Of a DNA stretch of 64,000 bases, positions 55,201 to 64,000 are shown one piece after another. The notes under the pieces were generated by a model, which was not told the DNA's origin, did not search any database, and was given only the letters and a program-made list of their open reading frames with translations. This DNA comes from Onchidella celtica. Lineage: Eukaryota > Mollusca > Gastropoda > Systellommatophora > Onchidiidae. The stretch lies in NCBI GenBank assembly GCA_963931925.1, contig OZ007581.1, positions 22,068,947-22,132,946 of the forward strand, in the 5' to 3' direction. The stretch's first letter is position 1. The number at the start of each line of letters is the position of its first letter. The position numbers were made by a program, and so were the translations under genes.

Positions 55201-55453
55201 GCAGAGATACGCTATTATAGAGCGAGAATGCCTGGCGATCGTATACGCCGTAGACGCGTTTTCCCGCTACCTACTTATGACAGAATTCGTCATCGAGACA
55301 GACCATAAACCGTTGTTATTTTTAAAATCGAACCGAGCCAAGAACGCTCGTTTGACCAGATGGAGTCTGGCCCTTCAGGAATACCGCTTCATTATAAAGG
55401 CCATTCCTGGTGGAGATAATGTCCATGCCGACCTATTATCACGGTTACCTTAA
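52271..55453 (+). CDS. pol: Pol of the Gmr1-type element (PR-IN-RT-RH order)
   Basis: The frame is 1,060 residues long and also open upstream to 52235. Order: protease-like region (LRDSGCTTVGV, Asp about 27; LIIGNIP about 90); integrase zinc finger (H208, H215, C245, C248) and DDE core (D278 in VDIVGPL, D337 in LLSDRGPQF, E373 in GCCERWN), with a GPF module near 516; then RT (FCIDYRKLNAL about 697, MPFGLVTAPATF about 766, catalytic SYFDDIC about 793-799); then RNase H (VRTDASDQGIGAVL, TDHKPLLFL), ending HADLLSRLP. In ordinary Gypsy elements integrase comes last; here it precedes RT as in Ty1/copia. FDD is an unusual form of the YxDD box. Confidence 0.93.
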   Translation: MSALHERGALTLYEGRVNAIRASVLRDSGCTTVGVRESLVRPAQLLDRDATCITFGGSVEHFRLAEIYVDTPFITGVVTACVLPNPVADLIIGNIPHLKDVSDCELGIWDDNDIACVTTRQQSRRQSDDTLRSPVVDLDVTPEIFRNEQRTDPSLKPLFAKIDPDNPDTSRFCLKDDLLYRVFRGKRETILQLVIPRSFRRDITRLAHDTPLAGHQGKARTKSRVLSQFFWPGVYGDINSYVSRCDTCQKRTPKGKTSRAPIQEMPPVSTPFQRVAVDIVGPLPKSDRGHRFILSVIDYATRWPEAVPLKEISADHVAEALVTIFTRVGFPSELLSDRGPQFTSDLFRKVLELTGIRQKLTSPYHPQSNGCCERWNATMKTMLARVSADRPGDWDRRLPAILFAYRELTNATTGFSPFELLYGRKPRGPMAILRDLYAGSDTDVPDTRSAYQYIVDLRHRIVNACDLARQFACVRTRSFIGYRDRGSRLRTLPVGDRALVLLPETNNKLLLTWKGPFLVKKRLSRVNYLITIRGNDKVYHINMLKKYLTDDQTHHDHSCHVVAQANAAMVTIDDNDREPLSMTRSLLSLQATEDATSVNINPELDQSKTQDIMNLVREFSPVFTDLPGKTSLVQHVIRLHSDVPVFVKPYPRPLQAHDTIQSEVEKMLSLGVIERSTSPYCSPIVLVKKTDGSVRFCIDYRKLNALTIYDAEPIPNQEDLFARLAESSVFSKIDLAKGYWQIPMEEASKQYTAFQTPMGLMQWRFMPFGLVTAPATFARMMNILLQQTPCVLSYFDDICAFHTDWKGHLEALRQVLSKLRDAGLTAKPSKVFLGYTQINFLGHTIAKGVQTPDDSKISKILKLQAPHTKKQVRSLLGFLSYYRKFVPNFSALTAPLSDLTRKDRPNKITWNTQCATALATVQQLFSSSPLLILPNIRRTFTVRTDASDQGIGAVLLQERDGLLRPCMYASRKLLPREQRYAIIERECLAIVYAVDAFSRYLLMTEFVIETDHKPLLFLKSNRAKNARLTRWSLALQEYRFIIKAIPGGDNVHADLLSRLP

Positions 55454-56071
55454 TCTTGTTGTATTTTAGTCTGTCATATGTATTGGCGTTGGATACTGAT
55501 TAGCACCTCATTCAGAGACCGAGGGATGGTATCACATATTGTTCACCCATTGTGAACACTTTTCACCTACCCCTGTGCTTTCCTTTGTTCCAACAGCTAT
55601 TTTACTGACGTCGACCCGTATTTTGGCCACACCAGACGTTGTTGCCCAGGGTCGAGGGCGAGAAGTCATGGCAGACCAGGAGTCCAGATCCACTAATGCC
55701 ATCGATGCTACTATAGTTATCTTTTCTTGAGTATTATTCATTGTATGTATGCATTCCTGATGACATTCGCACAGGATCAGTGTTGTACTCTAAAATTTTA
55801 GAGTTATGATTGTTAATGTCTACGTATTTAGAGGTAAGATTTAATCCTCAGAGAGATATATACTTTTGGACGGAACCTTAAGATTTTCATGAAGTTTTGT
55901 CCATCAGGGATACCCGTCCTGTAGGTTTTTTTTAACTTTAGTACTAGTCTTAGTTATTACCTAGTATTCTTAGTTAAGTTAACCTTTCGAGCAATTTCTC
56001 GACTCATGCCTTCCCCTTACGATAATCATTTATATCGTTAAAATTGCAAATTTTAACTGGGGTGGGGGATG
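55454..56071 (+). other. Untranslated region of the Gmr1-type element
   Basis: No envelope or other gene. It ends in the polypurine tract next to the LTR. Confidence 0.65.
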
Positions 56072-57300
56072 TGTCATGATTCAGATGTTATTAAAATTCA
56101 CGCAGAGAGTGAGTTGTTTTTTTACCAGGGCCATGAAAAATTGGCTGGTGGCCTTGAACGGTCCTCGCCAAATTATAGTTGGTGAGTAAATAAATGTAAA
56201 GTTAAACGGTTAGATTCACGCTTGTCGGTTTTAATGTTCGTGATTAATAAGTAATGGAGTAGGGGTGAAACAAGGTGGGGACAGTTGACATTGTTAAGTA
56301 TGACTAGACAAGTTTTTGCACGTTAACTGGCTGGTAGAATAGTGCAGACGTATTACTACAATTAAAATGGTGGGAGGTTTCGACCTATGAGATAGCTGAA
56401 CTAATTGGGCCAGCGGACTAGCACGCTGGGTAGTTAGATAGTATATAACATCGTGTAACGTTCAGATTAGGTGAATACAGGCGAGCAGAAGCATCGTGTC
56501 GTGAAGTATCTCCGGTCGACCAGTACCTGAACTGTGTGCTTTGAAGACAAGAAGTCCTTGCTAACGGACTGACTGAGCTCTAGAAAGAAAGGTCTGAGTG
56601 GGCTGACCTTTGAAAGCCCACGCTGCGCTATTTTGATGTTCGCGCCTACCAGTAGGCGTGAGCAATGGTAATATATTTTATTTGTTCAAGCATAATAGAG
56701 ATCGGAGATAGAGAGAGAACTACAGCCTCATAGGAAGACTAAGGAAACCCCAGCTGGCACTCGACCACGAGTGTCCTGTATCATAGATCTATTGCCATAG
56801 TATGATTAGAATAATATAGCACATTGTTGATGAATTGAATAGTGATTGTGCATAAAATATAGTCTTTTGGCAACTGCTTAAATTACCTACAAGCCGAAGA
56901 GTGCTTCTGTAGGCTTTGAACGTACTGGGCTCTCCTAACATTTAAGCCCATATGATTTATGGAGAGTTTGCCTGGCGACTGGCCAGTGGCGACTCAACTG
57001 TCACTTTAAATTGATATCTAGTTTCGTATAATATACCTATTTGCTATTGATTGCAGTACCTCCATAGTTACATGAATATCATTGGTTAAGTTATTAATTA
57101 GAGTTTTTTTTTTGGTTTGGATATATACCCCTATTGTCTTTTGTTTTGTTATTAATATTTATGTAAACTATGGCCTGACCGGCCTGACATATATACACTC
57201 TAGTTATTTAATACTTTTCTTGTGTGGTTGTGTCCGAGTGTGAGTTAGCTGCCTCTCGTGCAGTCGTAACATCCCCAAGACCCTAACTCTGCTCGTGACA
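56072..57300 (+). repeat. 3' LTR of the Gmr1-type element
   Basis: 1,229 bp starting TGTCATGATTC and ending GCTCGTGACA, with short inverted ends TGTCA/TGACA. There is no second copy in the window; the boundaries rest on the polypurine tract on one side and the resumed foldback arm on the other. Confidence 0.8.
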
Positions 57301-58211
57301 CACTCCCTCTTATATCTTTGCATTATTCCAAGATGATGATGATGATTCTGATATTGATATTTCTCTTTATTTTCAAGAGTAAATAAGATGATTGCGTGTT
57401 CTTATTGTTACTATTGTGTATTACCGGCTAGCATTCTGTAACGTTTCAAGTGGATCTGGACAATGGAGTTCATCAGGCAAAAAAATTTAGTGCCTATTTA
57501 GTTTTATCTGAAGTGGATGATGGAATTGCACCATCTGTCAGTTGGGTTATTAATATGTTTTTATTATTTTTTGCTATGTGTGCTGTTTTCCGGCCTTTTC
57601 TCCCTGCATCATTGTAACAAAAAATACAATGCATGTTTTACTCATGGCCAACCAATTATCAAAATATAATAATAATAATAATAATTATAATAATAATAAT
57701 AATAACAAACACGAGTGATATTAATGCCGAAGTCTAATCATATCAGTTTGAATGGATACTCAACCCTTTCGTATATCAATGCATTTTAATGCATGTTTGT
57801 TTCCTCTAAAATGTATCATGATTAATAGGAGTCAAGAATGTATATTATATGTGTACACCAATTTAAACTAAGGCTTAAATAAACTGTTATTATTATTTCC
57901 TCTAAATTGTATTATGATTTATGGGTGTCAAGAATGTGTTCATGTGCTTATTAATATGATATCTGATGACAGTGATAAAGAACAGGCTGAAATAAACTGT
58001 GGTCTTGACTTGTTTTTAAAAAAAAAGAAGTAGGGGGTATAATCTGGACTGGGGGGCTATAGTCTGGCCTAGCCCAAAGTAACCCCGGGGTATAAACTGG
58101 CTTAGCCCAGAATATACCCCGGGGTATATTCTGGGCTAGGCCAGTTTAACCTCGGGTATAGTCTGGGCGGGGGGTATAGTCTGGGTGGGGGGTATATTTT
58201 GGCCTGTTACA
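57301..58211. repeat. Right arm and tip of the outer foldback element
   Basis: Matches 42520-43391 in order (GATGATGATTCTGATATTGA, CAAGTGGATCTGGACA, ATGCATTTTAATGCATG, GAAATAAACTGTGGTCTTG, GGGGGTATAATCTGG). It ends GGCCTGTTACA followed by CCGG. Contains an (AAT)n run at 57664-57705. Confidence 0.8.
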
Positions 58212-58389
58212 CCGGCAGCAACAACACAAGTTCTCATCAGAAATAGCCAGTGATGGAGGAATCTGACAAACACAGCATTCCCACAGGTGCCCTGGTGACC
58301 CACCGAGTTGCACTATTGTTCATAAAGCCAGTGGGAAAATGTCTGCTTAAGTAAGACAATGAGTAAAGGAAAGTGAAACAATGACCTAC

Positions 58390-58566
58390 TTGGGCAAGGA
58401 CTTCTATTATCACATGGAGCAGACTCTTGGGCAAGGCCTGGACAATCATTACCACAATCATTCTCAGGTTGCTGGCTTCTGCACTGTCTTGTTCTGATGA
58501 TGATGCCACTACCACAAGTCACAGAACATGCTGACCAGGGGCCCCAGGCCGTCCACTGTCTTGCAA
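58390..58566 (-). CDS. Host gene: fourth TSR exon
   Basis: A 177-bp exon (59 codons) with acceptor AACCATTAG and donor CCAA|GTAGGT, phase 1-1. It encodes WTAWGPWSACSVTCGSG, then RTRQCRS, then ENDCGNDCPG and APCDNRSPC. WxxWxxW is a C-mannosylation signature and CSVTCG an O-fucosylation site in thrombospondin type-1 repeats. An alternative acceptor 11 bases further in (AAGACAG|TGG) would be out of phase, so the first was chosen. Confidence 0.87.
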
Positions 58567-58834
58567 CTAATGGTTGAAATAAATTACCCGAAAGTGAATG
58601 TGTTGTTAAAGAAATTAAATGTAATAAATACTTTGTCACTCATTATAAGAAATCCTAATGAAGAATATTATGGTGTAATTATAGTATGCTAAAAGAAAAC
58701 TGCCTTGCTCCCTTTGCATGTGTTTAAGGTGATGAAAACAATGAATGTGCCATCTAAAAACATGTTAAAATGGAAGCTGTTGTCTTTATGACAGTAACTA
58801 TTTGTGGATATACGAAATACAAATTCTGTTTTAC

Positions 58835-59017
58835 CACATGTAGGCCTGCAAGAGGCGGTTTCTTGACAATCTGTACTTTCGACCCTTGGACCGGGACATG
58901 GTTTTACACAGGGATGAGAAGGAGGGAAGTTGCAAGTCCTAGTTCGGAGTCGTGAACCCATTCCACATGTGACACTACATGGTGACCACACAGACCATGG
59001 TGACCATTGGCCATCCA
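58835..59017 (-). CDS. Host gene: third TSR exon
   Basis: A 183-bp exon (61 codons) with acceptor TTACTCTCCAG and donor TGTG|GTAAAA, phase 1-1. It encodes [19 protein letters not shown], then [21 protein letters not shown] and [13 protein letters not shown] complete TSR with Trp ladder, Arg ladder and O-fucosylation site. The opening VDG followed by W is shared with exons one and two, pointing to tandem exon duplication. Confidence 0.9.
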
Positions 59018-59336
59018 CTGGAGAGTAAACCAGACAAGTGTTGATATACTTAAACTGTGGACATTATTGAAACTAGTGAGATAAACCATATAGGAAGATG
59101 ATCTCTGAAACTGCTAAAGATTTTCATTTTTGAGACCTTTGGAAATCAAAAGACGCAGTAAGAGAGAGTGCAAAGAGGTGCAATTTAAACTTGACAAGAA
59201 ATCACAAATCAAGAACTCCTGACATTGATGAAGCATATGGTTAAACAGAAACCAACAGATGGAAGCTGCCTAAATGGACCTCACCCGATAAGGTAATATT
59301 TCATTGAATGTCACATTCTGGCATCTGTCTACATAC
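59018..59336 (-). other. Intron between second and third TSR exons
   Basis: Donor GTATGT at 59331-59336. No feature inside. Confidence 0.65.
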
Positions 59337-59507
59337 CTATTTCGATACCACATGTTGTAGGCTTTATTTCGGTAGCCTCTCCTTCACAGGGTCTGCCACA
59401 CGTATTAGGAGGTGGATTATTACATAACCTTGACCTCTCTATTATAGCACTGCCACAAGTGGCAGTGCACGAAGACCAGGAGCTCCATGCCCCCCAGTTG
59501 CCATCCA
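59337..59507 (-). CDS. Host gene: second TSR exon
   Basis: A 171-bp exon (57 codons) with acceptor TTTTTCACAG and donor ATAG|GTATGT, phase 1-1. It encodes [19 protein letters not shown], then [17 protein letters not shown] and TTCGIEI. A standard six-cysteine TSR; CTATCG keeps the fucosylation pattern. Confidence 0.9.
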
Positions 59508-59712
59508 CTGTGAAAAATTATAACATTGCAGAGTGATAATTTACTGTTGGCCAACAATGCAAAAGTACATAACTTTACTTTGAATTTAGCACACTTATAT
59601 CATCAAACCAGAAATGTAAGTCTTGAGTTGTTGGTTTTTTTAAATTCCACTGGACAATAGATACAGAAATACTTTGGTAAAGCACAAGAAGAATAAACAA
59701 TGAATAACCCAC

Positions 59713-59892
59713 CACAAATTTCGCAAGAAATCGGTGCCTGACAATTGTCTGTGTCATATCCACTCCCTGCACAAGGCTGACCACAATTGTTGGCTGCAGG
59801 ACTATCACATGACCTTCTTCTTTCTCTGGTACCAATCCCACATGTCGCTGAACACCGAGACCAGGCTTGCCAACTGCTCCACTGACCATCCA
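59713..59892 (-). CDS. Host gene: first visible TSR exon
   Basis: A 180-bp exon (60 codons) with acceptor GCTGTTGTAG and donor TGTG|GTGGGT, phase 1-1. It encodes VDGQWSSWQAWSRCSATCG, then RERRRSCDSPAANNCGQPC, then DNCQAPISCEIC. It is the most 5' exon I can support. Because it starts in phase 1 with no start codon or signal peptide, more exons must exist upstream (beyond the window or unseen in 60-64 kb). TSR arrays occur in secreted adhesion and matrix proteins. Confidence 0.9.
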
Positions 59893-61086
59893 CTACAACA
59901 GCAAAAAAAAAAAGCCTGTGTAATAAATGCTGTTTCAGTGTCTGACACATGGATCTAACTAATCAGCTGTCTTGAAAGAGAAACTTCACAAGTTTATGGC
60001 TGTATTAGAAGGAGACTAAGTTAATTTGTAATCCAAGCTAGTATCTCAATAGTTGCACTCCTGCGGCATTATTTATTAAAAAAAAATATGTTGTCTGGGC
60101 GAATTTTCAGGTAGGTTACTGCTTTACCTTTACAGTTTAAGCAGTGCAAAGATACACATCATGATTTCCTAAACCTTTCAATGTTTTTGTGCTCTTCATG
60201 ATCCCTTCATTTTCTTTTACACTTGCGCTCCATATCTTTCCCGTCATAGCCCTACAGGAAGCAAATTCTGCTTCTGAATCTTTTTCATTAAACACACATC
60301 AGCATTCTACTTCTCTGAAACTCCCAGATATCCTATTGCCCTTGGTGGCAGGATCATATCGTCGGTTGGCTGTTGGAACCTGCTTAAGTCCATTTTTGGG
60401 CAAATTCACTTTTTTTTAAAAATGCAATCTATAGCACGAGACGCATCGGATGCACTTGAAAAAATGAAAAAATTCTGCTTAGTAGTGGAGAAAAGCAATG
60501 ATGTAATTCCGTGTTATAACCTCGTTAACGTACAGCTGGCGGAATGTCGGCGCTTGAACCTGGCTAAAATCGTTTGCCAGGTTATGCACCGCGGGCCACG
60601 GCCAATTGTTGGCGTTTGAAACTCACTAAATGTTTAGTTTAGTAGCGTTTAATACTAAACGTTTAGTAAACGTTTAATAGCATGGTTATTACATGTACCA
60701 ATTGTTGTCGCTTGAAAATGAAGAAAAAAGTGAAAGTCGACAAATGTAGCGTCGTTGTAAAAATCATTATTTCGTAGTAGTGCATGATTGTATCATGTTT
60801 ACAAATAATGAGACTGAAGAAGGGCAGTCATGTACCATACCCTGTAACTCATAATAATTTTAAAGGGTTTGGAGATACAGGGAATAGGTTGTTGTGTACA
60901 AAATTCACACACGCATGCACACACATAGACACACAGAGTAATTAGGTTTTTTACTAAGTTCGAAATGACTTTTTTTTAAAAATTACTTTATATAATTACA
61001 CGTAACGTGCCAGTAAAATCATTGAGTCTGGGGACGAATAAAAAGTGGTCACTTTGAAATAGCCTAGATATCAACCAGCGTAAAAA
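59893..61086. other. Probable intron, nothing recognised
   Basis: Contains a self-complementary AT-rich patch near 60640-60665 (ACGTTTAGTAAACGT) and a loose direct repeat CCAATTGTTG (about 60602 and 60697). No TSR-like exon found. Confidence 0.45.
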
Positions 61087-61728
61087 CAATACATCACCGA
61101 TAGGAGAGCAAAAGTAAGGTTACAAGGGAAACAAAGTAGCACTGCACAACTGAAACATGGAGTCCCTCAGGGAGGAGTGTTATCCCCCACACTCTTCAAC
61201 CTCTTCATGAATGACATAAAAGAAATTCTAACTCCAAGAGTGAAAGCGGTAATGTATACTGATGATCTGGCACTACTCTGTTCGGAGACAAGCCTTAGTA
61301 CAGCTCAGATGCGTCTTCAGTCTACCCTAAACAACCTACAACAATGGACAACAACATGGAACATGAAGCTGAATGCCAAGCAAACAACTTACACAGTCTT
61401 TAGTCTCTCCACCAGAATGCAGGCACCTAAACTCAAAATCAACAACGAGCTTCTCATCAAAGATGACTCACCCTCATATCTCGGAGTCACATTTGACCAA
61501 CGTCTGACATGGAAAGCCCATCTGGAAAAGACCCAAACTAAAGCAATGCAGCGGATTGCACGCCTAAAAAAGTTGGCAGGCACAGACTGGGGTGCAGCAC
61601 AAAACATACTCAAGAAAACCTACACCGGATACATACGTCCGGTTCTGGAGTATGGTATCTCAGCATGGGGAGCAGCAGCAAAGAGCAATTTCCAGAGAGT
61701 GGAACGCATCCAAAACCAGAACCTTTGA
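61087..61728 (+). pseudogene. LINE reverse transcriptase fragment
   Basis: 214 codons covering RT palm and thumb: VPQGGVLSPTLFN, MYTDDLALLCSE, WNMKLNAKQTTY, SYLGVTFDQRLTW, YIRPVLEYGISAWG. The TGA at 61726 interrupts a frame that goes on without shift as RIQNQNL-stop-IITGGMKSTP. Confidence 0.85.
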
Positions 61729-62490
61729 ATCATCACCGGGGGAATGAAATCCACACCTATTGTAGAGATGGAGAGCATCACTGGTTTACAATCACTGGAG
61801 GACAGAAAAAATGGAAAACTAACCTCACAGCTAACAAAGTTTCAAAACCTTCGAAATCACCCTATGAATGATAGAGTAAAGAAACCAACAAAAAGCAGAC
61901 TAAAGAGAACCAGCTTTATAAAATCAGCTAGACAACAGTTAAACAACCTTAAAATCCCACCCATAGATGAAGACGAGGACCTTACAGAGGTTGACTGCTG
62001 CCCTCCATGGGAAAGACAACACTTTCCCCTAATCAAAGACACCATTTACGGCATCACCTCCAAGACCAATCAGTCCACGGCAGAGCTGCAATCACTCACA
62101 CAGGAAATGCTGGACAGCTCCTATCCACAAAACAGCTGGATCCGGGTATTCACGGACGGGTCAGCACAAGAAGCCGTAAGAGATGGAGGAGATGGTGTAT
62201 ATATCCAATGGACTAATGGGGAAGAATCAGAACTATCAGTACCCACAGGGAAATATTCTACCAACTACAGAGCAGAAACAGAAGCTATGCTAGAAGCTGC
62301 GCTAAACTTACAAAACCGAGACATATACAACCAAAAAATAGTTATTCTCACAGATGCTAGGTCAGTCCTGCAGGCCCTTCAAAGTTCACATGATTATCAT
62401 CAAAACAAACTCACCTCTGCCTTAGTGCAGTTATGCCACACAGCAAGCAACGTGGTTCTCCAGTGGATCCCTGGTCACTGTAACAACTAA
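61729..62490 (+). pseudogene. LINE RNase H fragment
   Basis: Same frame as the RT part. After about 130 linker residues comes the RNase H fold with the D-E-D pattern: FTDGSAQ, RAETEAML, LTDARSVL, and the WIPGHC His motif. The frame is lost right after this motif. Confidence 0.83.
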
Positions 62491-62600
62491 CATCATCAGA
62501 AATTATAAGGCAGACATTCTGGCAAAAAATGGAGCAAACTTCCCCCAAGTCAGAGAAAACATAACAGTCTCAGGAGCCAAAAAGCCACATTAAGGCAGCC

Positions 62601-62942
62601 TTGAAATCCAAGTGGAAACAAAGTCACCCAAGCCACGTAACAGACGATGCGAAACACTTGCTCAGCAGAAAGGAGCAAACTATCATTTTTAGGCTGAGAA
62701 CTGAACATAACAGACTCCAGCAGCACCTTTACAAAAAATTCAGGGTTGGAGAAACTGAGACATGCCCATGTGGAAACTGCCCAGAGAATGCAGAACATGT
62801 CCTCCAACAATGCCCCCTATACAGACAACAGAGGGAAAACAGCTGGCCCCGAGGTGCGGCACTACACACCAAGCTATTTGGGACAGCAGAGGAACTCAGG
62901 AGCACAGCATCTTTCATAAAGGCTACTGGCCTCCTGATATAA
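62601..62942 (+). pseudogene. LINE C-terminal zinc-motif fragment
   Basis: Encodes HLLSRKEQTIIFRLRTEHNR, then CPCGNCPENAEHVLQQCP and a final helix, stop at 62940-62942. This is the usual end of ORF2 in RNase-H-bearing LINEs. Confidence 0.8.
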
Positions 62943-62981
62943 ATAGTCTGACACGAAGAATGCAGAAGAAGAAGAAGAAAC

Positions 62982-63529
62982 CGGCGTATATTTTGCGTCC
63001 GAAGTCAGAGATCTATTGTCATTAATGTAATCACCGACGGTAGGGTAAACTTGAATGAATAGATCAAAGGAAGGGCGGCAGCGGGTTTACGGCCTTTGAA
63101 GTTGCCGCTCAATGGAGCGGACACCGTCTTTGAAGAAAGTAAGACAAGACCGGTGAATATGGGCGGATCAAATACGGGAATGGTAAATATTATTTTGGTA
63201 AATATTTTGAGTTAATTGATCAATCTGTAATTAATCATGCGAATCTTCGCCCCACCCACACTTTAATAGCTATAAATACTGTCAGTCTCATATCAATCAG
63301 TGACCAGACAAAGTATAACGCCCCACTATTTGAATTTTTGAATCCAGTGCTTTCCAGTATGTAACACATAAGTCACTGTGCATTTCCAGTTTGATATTTT
63401 CAACGTTTCCTCTGAGGAGAGGACAATACATGGTGCAATAAGCACTTTCAAAACCCGTTAGAGGAAGATGCCGATCGCAGGAGCCTTCAATTGACGTTGC
63501 ACACAAAGCTTACTGGTGTGAAAGTAGAT
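62982..63529. other. Non-coding stretch
   Basis: No frame or repeat recognised between the LINE tail and the minisatellite. Confidence 0.45.
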
Positions 63530-63776
63530 CTCTCAAAGAAACACAGAGCAGCTCTCTCAGTGCACTAAACTGCAACCCTCTCTCAAAGAACTATGCTGGA
63601 ACTCTGTCACAGAACCAAGTGCACAGCTCTCAAAGACCCTATGTGGAACTCTCTCAAAGAACAAACAAGTAATTCTCAAAGAACAAAAATGAAAATTACC
63701 CAAGGAACTGAAATGCAGCCAGCTCAAGGAGGAAACGTAAAAATCTCATGCTCTCTCCCCCCCCCCCCCCCCCCTC

Positions 63777-63810
<34 letters not shown>

Positions 63811-63900
63811 AACCAGAGCGCCACATTCTCAAAGTGCAAGATGCAGCTCTCTCAAAGACCAGATTGCATCTCCCTTAATACAGAACCAAAGTGTAGCGCT
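63530..63900 (+). repeat. Degenerate ~24-bp minisatellite (CTCTCAAAGA core)
   Basis: CTCAAAG occurs at 63532, 63582, 63628, 63653, 63675, 63828 and 63851, with degenerate copies near 63555 and 63604, so spacings are close to 22-25 or twice that. The tract is interrupted by a C-run (63758-63774) and a (TC)n run (63779-63808). The long frame across it is low complexity and not a gene. Confidence 0.75.
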
Positions 63901-63906
63901 CACACC

Positions 63907-63917
63907 CCCCCCCCTTA

Positions 63918-63955
<38 letters not shown>

Positions 63956-63990
63956 TCTCTCTCTCTCTGTGTGTGTCAAATAACCAGAGT
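63907..63990 (+). repeat. Compound C/CT/CA/GT microsatellite
   Basis: A C-run followed by (TC)n, (AC)n, (TC)n and (GT)n runs. Confidence 0.9.
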
Positions 63991-64000
63991 GAAAGTCTAA

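Larger units (their letters stand above)
52235..57300 (+). mobile_element. Gmr1-type Ty3/Gypsy element, 5' part missing
   Basis: Plus-strand element inside a foldback arm. It has a long pol frame (52271-55453), about 600 untranslated bases, a polypurine tract (GGGGTGGGGGA, about 56060-56069) and a 3' LTR (56072-57300). No 5' LTR or gag is present; pol is open right up to the left junction. CACT lies on both sides (52231-52234 and 57301-57304), and joining the flanks restores the arm sequence. Pol order is protease-integrase-RT-RNase H, the mark of Gmr1-like elements. Incomplete but not visibly old, with no other obvious break in pol. Confidence 0.9.
40542..58211. mobile_element. Outer foldback (long inverted-repeat) element with nested insertions
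   Basis: The left tip starts TGTAGCAGGCC (40542) and the right tip ends GGCCTGTTACA (58211), inverse of each other. Both are flanked by CCGG (40538-40541 and 58212-58215). The tips are arrays of small palindromes built from CCCAGAATATACCCC and GGCCTAGCCCAG. The arms continue inward as AT-rich sequence (left 43392-45190; right 51850-52234 plus 57301-58211) that pairs over much of its length. The whole is interrupted by a second copy (40581-43391), a Helentron-like element, a DDE transposon relative and a Gypsy element. No transposase belonging to it was found. Confidence 0.75.
61087..62981 (+). mobile_element. I-group-like LINE with RNase H, 5'-truncated and broken
   Basis: The frame opens at the truncation (QYITDRRAKV) and continues with HGVPQGGVLSPTLFNLF and the catalytic MYTDDLAL (RT palm), YLGVTFD, then an RNase H domain (FTDGSAQEAVRDGG, AETEAMLEAAL, LTDARSVLQAL, WIPGHC), then a C-terminal CPCG..ENAEHVLQQCPLY zinc motif. 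An in-frame TGA (61726-61728, probably CGA to TGA) and frame changes near 62485 and 62590 break it. It ends with a GAA-type tail (62965-62981). RNase H plus the C-terminal finger place it in the I group. Confidence 0.87.

Noticed and set aside
45931-57300. Treating the solo LTR and the LTR at 56072 as the two LTRs of one element
   Set aside because: Lengths and interiors differ, and each has its own boundaries (GTGGG duplication versus CACT).
63593-64000. 135-residue frame open to the window edge
   Set aside because: Proline, Ser-Leu and Thr-His runs are translations of microsatellites; no domain.

Overview
This is eukaryotic, intron-rich, repeat-dense animal DNA, most likely from a marine invertebrate. 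A mollusc is my best guess, from the thrombospondin-repeat plus chitin-binding gene, the Helentron-like insertion, Gmr1- and Mag-type LTR elements, and abundant microsatellites; the species cannot be fixed from sequence. No tRNA, rRNA, CRISPR array or bacterial-type operon was seen.

One host gene can be supported. It lies on the minus strand from about 59.9 kb down to 20.1 kb. Ten exons follow one another with matching splice phases: six thrombospondin type-1 (TSR) exons (59713-59892, 59337-59507, 58835-59017, 58390-58566, 39448-39612, 38904-39080), two exons with peritrophin-like cysteine domains (32336-32545, 29048-29282), a charged linker exon (21197-21349) and a last exon (20085-20286) with a third cysteine domain and the stop codon. 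The 5' end lies beyond, or is not seen in, the right part of the window. The product looks like a secreted extracellular-matrix or chitin-associated protein.

Almost everything else is transposable elements, many sitting in that gene's introns. 1.66-12.11 kb: a whole-looking Ty3/Gypsy element (minus) with very long, almost identical 2,498-bp LTRs and a 4-bp target duplication. 12.35-13.49 kb: a LINE 3' part. 13.6-17.6 kb: several small inverted-repeat elements (two hAT-like MITEs). 18.69-19.4 kb: LINE remnant. 21.81-25.97 kb: a DNA transposon with 31-bp inverted ends and a DDE-like transposase of no superfamily I can name. 27.3-31.7 kb: pogo-like, long-TIR and possible piggyBac-like non-autonomous elements. 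33.46-38.41 kb: a Mag-type Gypsy element with identical 171-bp LTRs. 40.54-58.21 kb: a nested complex based on a large foldback element, containing a second copy of itself, a Helentron-like insertion, a decayed relative of the 21.8-kb transposon (itself holding a solo LTR and a LINE), and a 5'-incomplete Gypsy element with the unusual domain order protease-integrase-RT-RNase H (Gmr1 type). 61.09-62.98 kb: a 5'-truncated I-group-like LINE. 63.5-64.0 kb: minisatellite and microsatellites.

The parts work together mainly as host gene and parasites: modular phase-1 introns have taken on many kilobases of elements without visible damage to the exons. The most novel item is the pair of related DNA transposons (21.8 kb and 45.4 kb) whose ends and subterminal hairpins share one repeated core motif.
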